Shown here: piece by piece, positions 9,666-18,774 of the stretch
How positions within the stretch are numbered: position 1 is the stretch's first letter
How the letters are laid out: each line of letters starts with the position of its first letter
Source: Ewingella sp. CoE-038-23
Lineage (GTDB): Bacteria; Pseudomonadota; Gammaproteobacteria; Enterobacterales; Enterobacteriaceae
Direction of reading: 5' to 3'
Length of the DNA stretch: 64,000 bases
NCBI RefSeq assembly: GCF_040419245.1
Contig: NZ_JAZHOH010000001.1
Coordinates: forward strand, 2,728,001 to 2,792,000
Notes under the pieces: model-generated
Seen by the model: only the letters and a program-made list of their open reading frames with translations
The model's database searches: none
Told to the model about the DNA's origin: nothing
Program-made: the position numbers and the translations under genes

Positions 9666-9878
9666 ATGACCACATCAAATATCAAAGCCTGGGCCAATAC
9701 GCGTGAAACGTCACATGAGATTGCTGAAGCCATTTTCGAGCTAGCGGACAACGATGAAGTGCTGGCACAGAAGATTTGGGAAGAAGGTAATGATGAAGTT
9801 CTGCCAATCGCTTTCGCAAAAACTAAGGAAGATCACTTGTTCTGGGGAGAGGAGAAGATTGATCGTAAAAACGTCTAA
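9666..9878 (+). CDS. yccJ: YccJ family protein
   Basis: The 70-residue product matches E. coli YccJ over most of its length: [28 protein letters not shown] and the C-terminal [17 protein letters not shown] precedes the ATG. In E. coli yccJ is cotranscribed with wrbA in a sigma-S-linked unit. Here no wrbA is next to it and the gene stands alone. Function is unknown; a link to stationary phase or stress is inferred from the E. coli context only. Confidence 0.9.
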   Translation: MTTSNIKAWANTRETSHEIAEAIFELADNDEVLAQKIWEEGNDEVLPIAFAKTKEDHLFWGEEKIDRKNV

Positions 9879-9901
9879 CTGGCGTTGAAAAGCTGGATAT
9901 A

Positions 9902-9930
9902 TCACCCCTGAGCTTCGCGCTCAGGGGTGA
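9902..9930. terminator. Long hairpin between convergent yccJ and the gene at 9940
   Basis: A 12-bp perfect stem (9902-9913 with 9919-9930) has a five-base loop. There is no strong T-run, so termination efficiency is uncertain, but its position at a convergent gene junction fits. Confidence 0.6.
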
Positions 9931-9939
9931 AAGCATTGC

Positions 9940-10200
9940 TTAGCTGTCGAAGCCAAACCCCATCTGGTGCGCCCACTCAAACACCTGCTCCTTATAGACG
10001 AAGCGAGGCTCACAAACGCCCGGCTGGCCCGGCGTTTGAATCATGACGGCGATACAGGGATAAGCCACCGGGCGCGCGTCGAAGATAAAATCATCAACTT
10101 CTTGATCAGCGAATTCAGAGGCTTCGCTCACCGCACTGACCTGAAAGATTTCTTCGATGATCCAGTTACGATATTCAAATTCATTGTTGATAAACGTCAT
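9940..10200 (-). CDS. Small conserved protein of unknown function, paralogue of the gene at 8081
   Basis: The ATG at 10200 gives 86 residues (MTFINNEFEYRNW...). A second ATG directly before it (10203) is possible. AAGGGGG is better spaced for 10200, and the alignment with the paralogue starts there. Conserved points are FEYRNW, an acidic helix, RPVAYPC, FVYKEQ and WA near the end. It is soluble and acidic, with a single Cys in the PVAYPC motif shared by both paralogues. I do not recognise the family. The two copies flank a DUF2502 gene, a 43-residue gene and yccJ. Confidence 0.78.
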   Translation of the reverse strand: MTFINNEFEYRNWIIEEIFQVSAVSEASEFADQEVDDFIFDARPVAYPCIAVMIQTPGQPGVCEPRFVYKEQVFEWAHQMGFGFDS

Positions 10201-10330
10201 CATACGCCCCCTTAAATGTCGATCTCTGCTTATTCTACCCGTGATCTCGCCATAACTCACCCCGGTGAGGCGATCAGGGCACATTTGGACACGCCATTCG
10301 GGCGTAAAAAGCAGCGCGCCAGACAGCAAA

Positions 10331-10393
10331 AAGCTGAGCTAACCTGCCTGAAAACCCAGAGGGTAATTATCTAAGACAGGTAAAACTCAGCTT
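10331..10393. repeat. Nested inverted repeats upstream of the gene at 9940
   Basis: Three concentric complementary pairs are visible: AAGCTGAG 10331-10338 with CTCAGCTT 10386-10393, ACCTG 10342-10346 with CAGGT 10377-10381, and ACCC 10354-10357 with GGGT 10361-10364. Together they could form one interrupted stem of about 60 nt. It lies between the end of ylaC and the start of the 9940 gene, so it may be the ylaC terminator, a structured 5' leader or a small RNA. Confidence 0.5.
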
Positions 10394-10431
10394 ATCAGAA
10401 CCGCAGCAATGAGGTCAGAAGCAGTAAAAAT

Positions 10432-10938
10432 TTAATGTGCGGCCTGCGCCGTGGTCGTGCCAGCAAACTGTAACTTGTCCTGACGCGCCAGGTCGTAAAC
10501 GTCGTAGAAATCTATTGCCCCTTTATTACGCACGATAGCTTCGATCCGGTTTTTAATTCGCGCACTCACCTCGTTAGACGCCAGCAGCTGCTGAACCGCA
10601 TCCTCTGAAATTTCGCGGCTGAAATACCATTCACCGTTATAGCAAACCCGCAGGTCAAGCACGCCGATATCTTCGTAACGATAAGTGGGTTTGATTTCCA
10701 TCAGCAGCATTGCTGACATAAAGAGTAAAAATGCAGTGAAACCGATAAACCAACCGAGGCCCATATAGGGTGAAACGTACATCACCACCCCTACCAGAAT
10801 ATAACCAGCGAGCATAGCAAGGCACAGCCACGGGTGGTTGACGAAGAACTCGCTGTTGATTCTCGGCTTGCCGTCGCGACCTTCCAGACGGTTGATGCGC
10901 TCGATTTCACTATTTAATACATTTTTGATCACGTCCAT
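10432..10938 (-). CDS. ylaC: YlaC family inner-membrane protein
   Basis: The 168-residue product resembles E. coli YlaC (156 residues). Shared features are an N-terminal charged helix, two central hydrophobic segments (about residues 36-55 and 62-80), then PTYRYEDIGVLDLRVCYNGEWY and a C-terminal IDFYDVYDLAR. The soluble domain after the second helix is the best-conserved part. Function is unknown. It is divergent from the sbmC-like gene at 11109 across about 170 bp. Confidence 0.86.
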   Translation of the reverse strand: MDVIKNVLNSEIERINRLEGRDGKPRINSEFFVNHPWLCLAMLAGYILVGVVMYVSPYMGLGWFIGFTAFLLFMSAMLLMEIKPTYRYEDIGVLDLRVCYNGEWYFSREISEDAVQQLLASNEVSARIKNRIEAIVRNKGAIDFYDVYDLARQDKLQFAGTTTAQAAH

Positions 10939-11108
10939 CTCATAACCTCACGACAGGTACGACTATAATGCAAACTGATGACCTGATTTTATCATGGTCA
11001 CTGTTATAGCACGTAGAGCAGTTATCTTCTGTTCCGGTTGAAACTGTTATACCCCAACCCCCTTCTAAAAGGACTCAACTCACTGGCATGTAACACAAGG
11101 AGTCAATC

Positions 11109-11585
11109 ATGGCATTTATGATAGTCGAAAGACCGGCTAAAAAATTGGTTAGTTATCGGGTTATTGGCCCGTACGAAAAGTCTATTAAGGAAGGGTTTCG
11201 CCACTTAATGGACTGGACGGAACGCCATCATCAGAAGCATCTTGAGTGGTTAACCCTGTTCCATGACGACCCGGAGAAGACGCCGGCAGAGCAGCTTCGC
11301 GCAGACCCTTCCGTCTGCGTGGCGGATAATTTTATTCTTGATGATGCCGAAGGGCTTTGCCTGCAAACCTTGCCGGGCGGCACTTACGCGGCTTATCACA
11401 CCACCATTGTGGACGGCAATTTCGCCAAAGCGTGGCAGGACTTCTATTACCACCACATTGCCGAAAGCGGCTACCGCGCCGATGGTAAAGCCTGTTTTGA
11501 GCACTACTTAAACGACGGCACGGCAAACGGAATTTGGGAGGTGGTATTTTACCAGCACGTCGAGAAGATCCCGACCATTCGCTGA
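11109..11585 (+). CDS. sbmC: SbmC/GyrI-like DNA gyrase inhibitor
   Basis: The 158-residue protein is a stand-alone GyrI-like (AraC effector-binding fold) domain with the length of E. coli SbmC (157). It keeps the family features VIGPYEKSIKEGFRHLMDW, the DDPEKTPAEQLRADPSV block, LPGGTYAAY and CFEHYLNDG...WEVVFYQHV. In E. coli SbmC is SOS-induced and protects gyrase from microcin B17 and other poisons. ACAAGGAG sits before the ATG. I found no convincing LexA box upstream. Related proteins can instead be small-molecule binders, so the gyrase role is family-based. Confidence 0.82.
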   Translation: MAFMIVERPAKKLVSYRVIGPYEKSIKEGFRHLMDWTERHHQKHLEWLTLFHDDPEKTPAEQLRADPSVCVADNFILDDAEGLCLQTLPGGTYAAYHTTIVDGNFAKAWQDFYYHHIAESGYRADGKACFEHYLNDGTANGIWEVVFYQHVEKIPTIR

Positions 11586-11591
11586 TATCCC

Positions 11592-12356
11592 TTAAACCAC
11601 CAGCTCAACGTCTGCGTCATGGCAAAAATCGATGAAAGCCTGGGAAGGCAGAGCATCGGTAATTAACATATTGAATCGAGCTAAAGGTGCGATCGCCGCA
11701 GGTCGCACCCGATCAAACTTACTGCTATCCGCTACCAGAATGTTCTGTTCGGACTTCTCCATCGCCTGATGTTTCATCAGCAACTCATCGAAGTTAAAAC
11801 AGCTCACACCATGTTGAATGCTGACCCCTGCCGCCGAGATAAAGGCCTTGTTCGGGCGAATATAGTCCAGCTCGTTGCTGCGGCCAATAGGCGTATAAAT
11901 GCTGTTGCTGGCTTTAAACACTCCGCCGCATAAAATCACTTCGCAATGGGGCTTCTCCTGCAATGCCAAAAAGGTATTGAGAGAGTAACAAACGGCGGTA
12001 AAAACGCGCTCTTCGGGAATACTTTCAATGATATAGGGCGTGGTGGTGCCACAATCAAAAAACACCGTATCGTCGTTCTCCACCAAGGCCGCCGCCAGCG
12101 CGCCCAAACGACGCTTCTCCTCAACCTGACGCATCTTTTGTTCACTAACGAAGTAGTGCGTCGCCGGGCTATTCTTCGGATCAATCACGATATAGCCGCC
12201 CAACAGGATGACTGGCGAAGGCGCGGAGTTCAGGTCGCGGCGGATAGTCATTTCTGACACATCCAGCAACCGTGCGGCCTCTTTCAGATGAATTTTGTCG
12301 GCTTTTTTTAACGCCAGCAATAGGCGGTGGATACGGTCTTCGCGCTTATTTTCCAT
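11592..12356 (-). CDS. deoR: DeoR transcriptional repressor
   Basis: The 254-residue product closely follows E. coli DeoR (252). An N-terminal helix-turn-helix (KIHLKEAARLLDVSEMTIRR, about residues 19-38) is followed by VILLGGYIVIDPKNSP. The sugar-phosphate-binding domain includes FFDCGTTTPYIIESI and the pocket residues around VADSSKFDRVRP. DeoR represses deoCABD, nupG and tsx and is released by deoxyribose-5-phosphate. It is convergent with sbmC (6 bp apart). The deo operon is not in this window. Confidence 0.92.
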   Translation of the reverse strand: MENKREDRIHRLLLALKKADKIHLKEAARLLDVSEMTIRRDLNSAPSPVILLGGYIVIDPKNSPATHYFVSEQKMRQVEEKRRLGALAAALVENDDTVFFDCGTTTPYIIESIPEERVFTAVCYSLNTFLALQEKPHCEVILCGGVFKASNSIYTPIGRSNELDYIRPNKAFISAAGVSIQHGVSCFNFDELLMKHQAMEKSEQNILVADSSKFDRVRPAAIAPLARFNMLITDALPSQAFIDFCHDADVELVV

Positions 12357-12451
12357 GATGTTATTTTATTTTTTCCCCTGCTCAGGCTGGCAGCCACTAT
12401 ACCGTTGCCCCGTGTTCACGGCAAACCACCGCCCCGCGCGGCGCCTGATTG

Positions 12452-13108
12452 CTATTGGATTTGTTGCAGCGTGAGGTATCCGCCGAAGACCGCGCCCGTA
12501 TCGATATAATGCTGGTTGGCATATACCATAGGGTGCTCCACCGGCGTGTGGCCGAAATAGAACGCCTTGGCGCCCGTGATTTCAGTAAAACGCCCGGCAA
12601 GGGCGTGGTTTATGCGATCGCGATTCCAGATAACCTCGTAACCATCCATCGGCTTGCCAAATTCATAGCGATCGGAAAGATAATCCGCGTGGGCCACAAC
12701 GATATTGCCTGACTCCGTATTCACTTCCAGCACATGAGGCAGCTCATCGGTCAGCTTGATGAGACGCCGCGCCTCCTGCTCTTGCGCACCTTCCAGCGCG
12801 TAAAACCACTCACCGCCGTTTCTCAACCAGCGCTCTATATTGGTTTCATTCAGAGCATCAATGGCCATTTGCTCATGATTGCCGCGCACGCAGGCAAACC
12901 AAGGCTCTTCAATCAGTTTTAAGCACCCCATAATGTCAGGACCGCGATCCACCAGATCCCCCACGGAAAGCAGCAGATCGCTGGCAGCGTCAAAGCGCAC
13001 GCGGGCAAGCTGATCCTCCAACATTGAGAGACAGCCATGCAGATCGCCCACCACATAAATGTGGCGATACTCGGCACCTTCAATGCGTTGATAAATAATC
13101 GGGGTCAT
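12452..13108 (-). CDS. pphA: Serine/threonine protein phosphatase PphA/PrpA
   Basis: The ATG at 13108 gives 218 residues, the length of E. coli PphA; an in-frame TTG five codons earlier is less likely. The metallophosphatase motifs are all present: GDLHG (about residue 21), GDLVDRG (about 49), GNHE (about 75), plus later His ligands in VVAHADY and FGHTPVEH. These hold a di-metal centre. In E. coli PphA dephosphorylates phosphoproteins and signals protein misfolding via CpxRA. The gene is a single unit upstream of deoR. Confidence 0.9.
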   Translation of the reverse strand: MTPIIYQRIEGAEYRHIYVVGDLHGCLSMLEDQLARVRFDAASDLLLSVGDLVDRGPDIMGCLKLIEEPWFACVRGNHEQMAIDALNETNIERWLRNGGEWFYALEGAQEQEARRLIKLTDELPHVLEVNTESGNIVVAHADYLSDRYEFGKPMDGYEVIWNRDRINHALAGRFTEITGAKAFYFGHTPVEHPMVYANQHYIDTGAVFGGYLTLQQIQ

Positions 13109-13391
13109 AGTTTTCAAGGCCAATCCATTATTATGGGTAATCTTTGAGTGTAACTGATCGGCATGTAACTGATGAATAGCCCAGCGATAGGAAATATTTT
13201 CACGCGTTTATTGGCCTTTTTTAACAACGCTGGAAACAGCCAAATGGCGCTGTATCAAGGCATACGGCTGAAACTCAGAATTGCCCTACACGTTGTCGCG
13301 CCGAAAATCCACTAATAAAAAAATTTCCGTGAAGTAATTGACGCCTTTTCGCGCTATACTGTGGCCCGCTCGGAGTAAAACCGGAGGTTTT

Positions 13392-13658
13392 ATGAGTTCC
13401 ACAGAAGCAAACACTCGTGATGAGTGCCCTTTGTGCCAAAGCACCAATAAGACGTCGGTTAACCTGTCGGCGAAAATCGTTACCGTGACCTGCACCTCTT
13501 GTGGCCGCTACAGTATTTTCCGCAAGACCATGGAAGAGATCTCGATAGACCGTAAGAAACGCGTAGCGTTACAGGCTTTCTTTACCAGCCAGCCTAACTA
13601 CCATCTGCCTTTGTCCATCAGAGCGCTGAGCAATACTGATACATCGGGTGAAATCTAA
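13392..13658 (+). CDS. Small zinc-ribbon protein of unknown function
   Basis: The start at 13392 (MSSTEANTRDECPLC) follows GGAGG at ideal distance and gives 88 residues. Two Cys pairs, CPLC at residue 13-16 and CTSC at about 37-40, spaced by 20 residues, form a classic zinc ribbon. The C-terminal half is basic (DRKKRVALQAFF) and probably helical. No family name is recognised. It could be a nucleic-acid or protein-binding adaptor. A short hairpin follows the stop. Confidence 0.78.
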   Translation: MSSTEANTRDECPLCQSTNKTSVNLSAKIVTVTCTSCGRYSIFRKTMEEISIDRKKRVALQAFFTSQPNYHLPLSIRALSNTDTSGEI

Positions 13659-13668
13659 CCCTAAAAAC

Positions 13669-13686
13669 GCCCCTCGGGGCTGTTTT
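13669..13686 (+). terminator. Short terminator after the zinc-ribbon gene
   Basis: GCCCC-TC-GGGGC (13669-13680) is followed by TGTTTTG. The T-run is short and interrupted. Confidence 0.6.
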
Positions 13687-13880
13687 GACCCTCTTCTGCT
13701 GCCCTTCCCCTGCAATACTTAACTCAAATTCATTTTGTGCTGCGACTGTTCACAAAATAGTCGCTCTTTGCACAAGCTTACAAAAGCGTCCTATAATGAT
13801 TTGAAAAATCTAAAAAGTAGTTAGCAGCTCAATATCTCACGCTTTGCACCGTGGAGTTATTTGAACAAAGGACGTAATAA

Positions 13881-15383
13881 ATGAGATTAAGAAAAAAACG
13901 CGTTAAACCGATGCAAATCAATGATATTACTATCATTGACGATACAAAATTGAAAAAAGCCATCACCGCCGCTGCGTTGGGTAACGCGATGGAATGGTTC
14001 GATTTCGGTGTTTATGGCTTTGTTGCTTTCGCATTAGGACAGGTGTTCTTCCCTGGTGCAGATCCCGGCATTCAGATGATCGCGGCATTGGCCACGTTCT
14101 CGGTTCCTTTCCTTGTTAGACCTCTGGGCGGTCTTTTCTTTGGGGCTTTAGGTGATAAGTTTGGTCGCCAGAAAGTCCTGTCGATCACCATTATCATTAT
14201 GTCGGTCAGTACCTTCTGTATCGGCTTAATACCGGGCTACGCCACTATTGGTATCTGGGCGCCGATTCTGCTGCTATTAGCGAAACTGGCACAGGGCTTC
14301 TCGGTGGGTGGTGAATACACCGGCGCAGCTATCTTTGTTTCCGAATACTCTCCAGACAGAAAGCGTGGCTTCCTGGGCAGCTGGCTGGACTTCGGTTCCA
14401 TCGCCGGTTTCGTCTTAGGTGCCGGTGTCGTTATCCTGATTTCCAGCATCGTCGGCGAGCAGAACTTCCTCGACTGGGGCTGGCGTATTCCGTTCTTCAT
14501 CGCCGCGCCGCTGGGCCTGATTGGTATCTACTTGCGCCACGCTTTGGAAGAAACCCCAACTTTCCAGCAGCACGTTGATAAGATGGATACCGACTCGCGC
14601 AACAACATTGCCGAGCCGCCGAAGGTCTCTTTCCGTGAAATCTTCACCAAGCAGTGGAAAAGCCTGATTGTCTGCGTAGGTATCGTTATTACCACCAACG
14701 TGACCTACTACATGCTGTTGACCTACATGCCGAGCTATCTGTCACACAGCCTGCACTACTCTGAAGACCACGGCGTGTTGATCATCATCGCTATCATGGT
14801 CGGGATGCTGTTTGTGCAGCCGTTCATCGGTATGCTGAGTGATAAAATTGGTCGTAAACCCTTTATCATCACCGGTAGTATTGGCCTGTTCATTCTGGCG
14901 ATCCCAAGCTTCATTTTGATTAACAGTGGCGTGATTGGCCTGATTTTCTGTGGTTTGCTGATGTTGGCGGTGCTGCTGAACTGTTTCATCGGCGTCATGG
15001 CGTCCACACTGCCAGCGATGTTCCCAACCAATATTCGCTATAGCGCACTGGCCATCGCCTTTAATATTTCCATTATGGTAGCGGGTATCACTCCAACCTT
15101 CGCAGCATGGCTGGTAGAGTCCACTCAGAACCTCTATATGCCTGCCTACTACCTGATGACGGTGTCGGTGATTGGTCTGGTTACGGGCGTGTTCATGAAG
15201 GAAACGGCTAACCGCCCACTAAAAGGGGCAACGCCTGCGGCGTCTGACAAAGCAGAGGCTAAAGAGATCCTACAAGAACACCACGACAATATTGAGCAGA
15301 AAATCGAAGATATTGATGCTCAGATTGCCGAACTCGAGACTAAGCGTAAAAATCTTATCGCCCAGCACCCTGAGATTAATTAA
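13881..15383 (+). CDS. proP: Osmosensing proline/glycine-betaine H+ symporter ProP
   Basis: The 500-residue product has the same length as E. coli ProP and is near-identical in long stretches (AMEWFDFGVYGFVAFALGQV, SVGGEYTGAAIF, MPSYLSHSLHYSEDHG). Twelve membrane segments of the MFS sugar-porter type are followed by a C-terminal heptad region (about residues 455-495, KEILQEHHDNIEQKIEDIDA) that forms the osmosensory antiparallel coiled coil of ProP. It takes up compatible solutes when osmolality rises. Upstream there is a long leader region with a small inverted repeat (GCGACT / AGTCGC, 13742-13747 and 13759-13764). A strong terminator follows. Confidence 0.96.
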   Translation: MRLRKKRVKPMQINDITIIDDTKLKKAITAAALGNAMEWFDFGVYGFVAFALGQVFFPGADPGIQMIAALATFSVPFLVRPLGGLFFGALGDKFGRQKVLSITIIIMSVSTFCIGLIPGYATIGIWAPILLLLAKLAQGFSVGGEYTGAAIFVSEYSPDRKRGFLGSWLDFGSIAGFVLGAGVVILISSIVGEQNFLDWGWRIPFFIAAPLGLIGIYLRHALEETPTFQQHVDKMDTDSRNNIAEPPKVSFREIFTKQWKSLIVCVGIVITTNVTYYMLLTYMPSYLSHSLHYSEDHGVLIIIAIMVGMLFVQPFIGMLSDKIGRKPFIITGSIGLFILAIPSFILINSGVIGLIFCGLLMLAVLLNCFIGVMASTLPAMFPTNIRYSALAIAFNISIMVAGITPTFAAWLVESTQNLYMPAYYLMTVSVIGLVTGVFMKETANRPLKGATPAASDKAEAKEILQEHHDNIEQKIEDIDAQIAELETKRKNLIAQHPEIN

Positions 15384-15409
15384 TCCCACGACGGGTTGAT
15401 GTGTACTCC

Positions 15410-15439
15410 AAGCCGGTCAGTGCAAGCTGACCGGCTTTT
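15410..15439 (+). terminator. proP terminator
   Basis: An 11-bp perfect stem (15410-15420 and 15427-15437) with a six-base loop is followed by a short T-run. Confidence 0.88.
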
Positions 15440-15552
15440 CTATGGCTGCTCCCCTTCCCCACTTCATCTCACTTAAAGATTCAGTGCTGGTAGGCATGGA
15501 TTGTCCTATGATAAATCCTGATATTGTGAAGAGTTAAAACCAAGGAGACACC

Positions 15553-15732
15553 ATGTTTAAGCCACAAGACGTTGTGCAATCAAAGACCGGCGGGCCAAAA
15601 ATGATCGTGACCGCGGTAGAGGGAAATACGCTGCTTTGCGTGCGGGCAGACGACAGCGCCAAGAAAGAGATCAGCGTGCAGGCTGACTCCGTCAACCTGT
15701 ACCACGAAGACGGCGATTTTGGCGTGTGCTGA
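15553..15732 (+). CDS. DUF2158 (YodC-like) small protein
   Basis: This 59-residue frame starts MFKPQDVVQSKTGGPKMIVT and has AAGGAG six bases before the ATG. The motif V-x4-GGPKMIV matches the DUF2158/YodC family of small, probably beta-barrel proteins. It ends with Cys (DGDFGVC). Function is unknown. It stands alone between the proP terminator and the tRNA terminator of the opposite strand. Confidence 0.82.
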   Translation: MFKPQDVVQSKTGGPKMIVTAVEGNTLLCVRADDSAKKEISVQADSVNLYHEDGDFGVC

Positions 15733-15808
15733 TTGCCCATAAAGAAGCGCATTGGATCTCTTGTCGATTCAATGCGTTATTTGCAGATGATTAGGTGAAT
15801 TTTAGGCA

Positions 15809-15830
15809 TAAAAAAACCACCCGAAGGTGG
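15809..15830 (-). terminator. Terminator of the pgsA-tRNA transcript
   Basis: On the minus strand CCACC-TTCG-GGTGG is followed by a long T-run. It sits 52 bases beyond the tRNA-Leu 3' end. Confidence 0.9.
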
Positions 15831-15881
15831 CTATAACGACATTACTACATATTGCTTTTGATTATTCAGCTAATTTTCCCA

Positions 15882-15967
15882 TGGTACCCGGGACGAGACT
15901 TGAACTCGTACAGCCTAAGGCCGAGGGATTTTAAATCCCTTGTGTCTACCGATTCCACCACCCGGGC
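15882..15967 (-). tRNA. leuZ: tRNA-Leu (anticodon TAA)
   Basis: This is an 86-nt class II tRNA with CCA encoded (15882-15884 complement), a seven-base-pair acceptor GCCCGGG/CCCGGGT, a variable arm around CTCGGCCTTAGGCTG and the TTCAAGT T-loop. The anticodon loop ATTTAAAAT gives TAA. It is last in the Gly-Cys-Leu array, as in E. coli (leuZ). Confidence 0.97.
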
Positions 15968-15978
15968 TCCGGGAAAAT

Positions 15979-16052
15979 TGGAGGCGCGTTCCGGAGTCGA
16001 ACCGGACTAGACGGATTTGCAATCCGCTACATAACCGCTTTGTTAACGCGCC
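15979..16052 (-). tRNA. cysT: tRNA-Cys (anticodon GCA)
   Basis: This is a 74-nt tRNA with encoded CCA and acceptor GGCGCGT/ACGCGCC. The anticodon loop ATTGCAAAT gives GCA, and the T-loop is TTCGACT. Twelve bases separate it from tRNA-Leu on the same transcript. Confidence 0.97.
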
Positions 16053-16110
16053 TTTAATTCTTACTACTAATCTTGCACTTAAACAGATATCTGAACCTGT
16101 TTAATAAATT

Positions 16111-16186
<76 letters not shown>

Positions 16187-16333
16187 AATAATCAGAACTT
16201 GCTGATTTTTTTAACTATCTTCAGGCTTGCGCTTGGCTGCCGTCTGATGCGATGCATTCTACTTACCTGACGCAATGAGTCAATAAAATTATCCACACAT
16301 AACGATCGTTTGACGGTTTTTAACTCAGTTTGA

Positions 16334-16882
16334 TCAGGGTTCCAGCAAATCGTGACGCGCAGCGTTCAAATATTGGAACATTGACCAGAAAGTCAGCACC
16401 GCAGCAATGTATAAAGCACCGACGCCAACCCAAATAACGATGGCATCAGGACGCCAAAGCAGCGCCACCAGCGATAACATCTGCGCAGTAGTTTTCACTT
16501 TGCCAATCCAAGAAACCGCCACGCTGCTGCGTTTACCAATTTCAGCCATCCACTCGCGCAGGGCTGAAATAATGATCTCACGAGCAATCATGGTTGCCGC
16601 AGGCAGGGTTATCCACCAGGCGTGGAAGTATTCGGCCACCAGCACCAGCGCCATCGCCACCATGACTTTATCAGCCACAGGGTCGAGGAAGGCGCCAAAA
16701 CGCGTGGTTTGCTTCCAGCGGCGAGCCAGATAACCATCAAACCAGTCGGTGATGGCCGCAAAAACGAAGATCAGCGCGCAGGCCATAGGTGCCCAGACAT
16801 AGGGCAAATAGAACGCCAGCACGAAAAACGGGATAAGTACAACGCGAAACAGGGTGAGGCACGTCGGTATATTAAATTGCAT
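16334..16882 (-). CDS. pgsA: Phosphatidylglycerophosphate synthase
   Basis: PgsA makes phosphatidylglycerol-3-phosphate from CDP-diacylglycerol and glycerol-3-phosphate in the inner membrane, the committed step to the acidic phospholipids. The 182 residues equal the E. coli length. The CDP-alcohol phosphatidyltransferase signature D-G-x2-A-R-x8-G-x3-D-x3-D is intact in [20 protein letters not shown] plus VAD (about residues 50-72). About five hydrophobic segments are present. It lies 56 bp downstream of uvrC and upstream of glyW-cysT-leuZ, the conserved uvrY-uvrC-pgsA-tRNA order. Confidence 0.97.
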   Translation of the reverse strand: MQFNIPTCLTLFRVVLIPFFVLAFYLPYVWAPMACALIFVFAAITDWFDGYLARRWKQTTRFGAFLDPVADKVMVAMALVLVAEYFHAWWITLPAATMIAREIIISALREWMAEIGKRSSVAVSWIGKVKTTAQMLSLVALLWRPDAIVIWVGVGALYIAAVLTFWSMFQYLNAARHDLLEP

Positions 16883-16938
16883 GGCGTAGGTAACTGTCTG
16901 TCTTGTGTGGTTATTATGAGTATGTTGCTACATCGCTC

Positions 16939-18774
16939 TTAGGGTTTCAACGCATTATGGATCTTTTCTGCCAATGCGTGAGAAATACCCGGCACCTGTG
17001 CAATTTCCTCAATACTGGCATTCAACAATGGCTGAATGCCCCCCATGTATTTCAGTAAAACTTGCCGACGTTTCGGGCCGACGCCTTCTATCTCTTCTAA
17101 TGCACTGGTATTGCGGACTTTAGCCCGTTTCTGCCGGTGGCCGGTGATCGCATGATTATGAGAATCATCACGAATATGTTGAATAAGGTGCAGCGCCGGC
17201 GAGTCAGAAGGCAGTGAAATCCCCTCGCCTTCTGGCACAAAGAACAGCGTCTCTAGGCCCGCTTTACGGTCAGCGCCTTTGGCGATACCAATCAGCAGCG
17301 GCTTGGATTTATCCCAGTCCACGTCGAGAGAAGCAAAAACGTCTTTTGCCATGCCCAACTGGCCTTTACCGCCATCGATAAAGATCACGTCAGGAATTTT
17401 TTTCTCTTCGAGCGATTTGCCATAACGTCGGCTCAGTACCTGCGCCATCGCCGCGTAATCATCGCCCGGCGTGATGCCGGTAATGTTATAGCGGCGATAT
17501 TCGGAGCGTAATGGGCCATTAGCATCGAAAACAACGCAAGACGCCACGGTCTGCTCGCCCATAGTATGGCTGATATCGAAGCATTCCATACGGTTAATTT
17601 CCGACAAATGCAGCGTTTTGGCCAATTCAGCCATGCGCTGATGGATAGTCGACTGTTGGGCTAATTTGGTGGTGAGCGCGGTCGAAGCGTTGGTACGGGC
17701 CAATTTCAAATAGCGCGCGCGGTCGCCGCGCGGTTTGCTCTGAATCTGCACCTTGCGGCCAGCAAGCTCGCTGAGCGACTCCGCCAACAAATCTTTTTCC
17801 GGCAGAGTGAAGTCGAGCAGGATTTCCCCCGGCAGAGTGCGCGACTGGCTGCCCTGCAGATAGAACTGGCCGACGAAGGTTTGCACCACTTCGGCTAAAT
17901 CGGTGCCGCCCGGCACTTTCGGGTAGTAACTGCGGCTACCCAATACTTTGCCTTGGCGAATAAACAGCACGTGCAGACAGGCCATGCCGGACTCGAAGGA
18001 GACGCCGATGACGTCCAAATCTTCGCTGTTACCCGACACAAATTGCCGTTCGGTGACGCGACGCACTGCCTGAATCTGGTCGCGAATGCGCCCAGCTTCT
18101 TCAAAATGTAATGCCTTGCTGGCCTCTTCCATTCTGGCAATCAGCTGAGTTAACACTTGCTGATCTTTGCCGGCCAAGAATAAACGCACGTATTCGACCT
18201 GTGCTTTGTACTCTTCCTCGCTGACCAAGCCTTTGACGCAAGGGCCAAGGCAGCGGCCAATTTGATATTGCAAACAGGGGCGCGAACGGTTGCGATAAAC
18301 GCTGTTTTCACATTGGCGAATTGGGAAAAGTTTTTGTAGCAGTGCCAGAGACTCGCGCACGGCGTAGGAGTTGGGGAAAGGACCAAAATACTCGCCCTTG
18401 GCGTGCTTAGCTCCGCGATGAATGGAGAGGCGCGGATGATTATCAGCACTTAAGAAAATTAGCGGATAAGATTTATCATCGCGCAGCAGCACGTTGTAGC
18501 GAGGCTGATAGAGCTTGATGTAGTTATGCTCGAGCAGCAGCGCTTCGGTTTCGGTATGGGTGACGGTGACGTCAATTTGGGCGATATTTTTGACCAGAGT
18601 TTCGGTTTTGCGACTGGAAACCTGGACGCGGAAGTAGCTGGAAAGACGTTTTTTCAGGTCTTTTGCTTTGCCGACATAAATAACGGTGCCGCTGGCGTCG
18701 TACATCCTGTAGACGCCCGGTTGGCTGGTGACCGTTTTTAGAAAGGCTTTTGGGTCGAATCGCTCATCACTCAC
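16939..18774 (-). CDS. uvrC: UvrABC system protein C
   Basis: UvrC makes the 3' and 5' incisions in nucleotide excision repair. The GTG at 18774 ([15 protein letters not shown]) matches the known GTG start of E. coli uvrC and gives 611 residues. Domains in order: GIY-YIG nuclease ([20 protein letters not shown], residues about 20-100), a Cys cluster around [13 protein letters not shown], the UVR helix ([18 protein letters not shown], about 210-230), the RNase H-like nuclease half ([14 protein letters not shown]), and C-terminal helix-hairpin-helix repeats ([27 protein letters not shown]). The start overlaps the end of uvrY by 8 bases, so they are translationally coupled. Confidence 0.97.
   Translation of the reverse strand: MSDERFDPKAFLKTVTSQPGVYRMYDASGTVIYVGKAKDLKKRLSSYFRVQVSSRKTETLVKNIAQIDVTVTHTETEALLLEHNYIKLYQPRYNVLLRDDKSYPLIFLSADNHPRLSIHRGAKHAKGEYFGPFPNSYAVRESLALLQKLFPIRQCENSVYRNRSRPCLQYQIGRCLGPCVKGLVSEEEYKAQVEYVRLFLAGKDQQVLTQLIARMEEASKALHFEEAGRIRDQIQAVRRVTERQFVSGNSEDLDVIGVSFESGMACLHVLFIRQGKVLGSRSYYPKVPGGTDLAEVVQTFVGQFYLQGSQSRTLPGEILLDFTLPEKDLLAESLSELAGRKVQIQSKPRGDRARYLKLARTNASTALTTKLAQQSTIHQRMAELAKTLHLSEINRMECFDISHTMGEQTVASCVVFDANGPLRSEYRRYNITGITPGDDYAAMAQVLSRRYGKSLEEKKIPDVIFIDGGKGQLGMAKDVFASLDVDWDKSKPLLIGIAKGADRKAGLETLFFVPEGEGISLPSDSPALHLIQHIRDDSHNHAITGHRQKRAKVRNTSALEEIEGVGPKRRQVLLKYMGGIQPLLNASIEEIAQVPGISHALAEKIHNALKP

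Noticed and set aside
10939..11108. Possible LexA box upstream of the sbmC-like gene
   Set aside because: CTGTTATAGCAC... has the left CTG half but no CAG at the required spacing.
12357..13391. SdsR/RyeB small RNA expected near pphA
   Set aside because: No sequence resembling the conserved SdsR core or terminator is present on either side of pphA.
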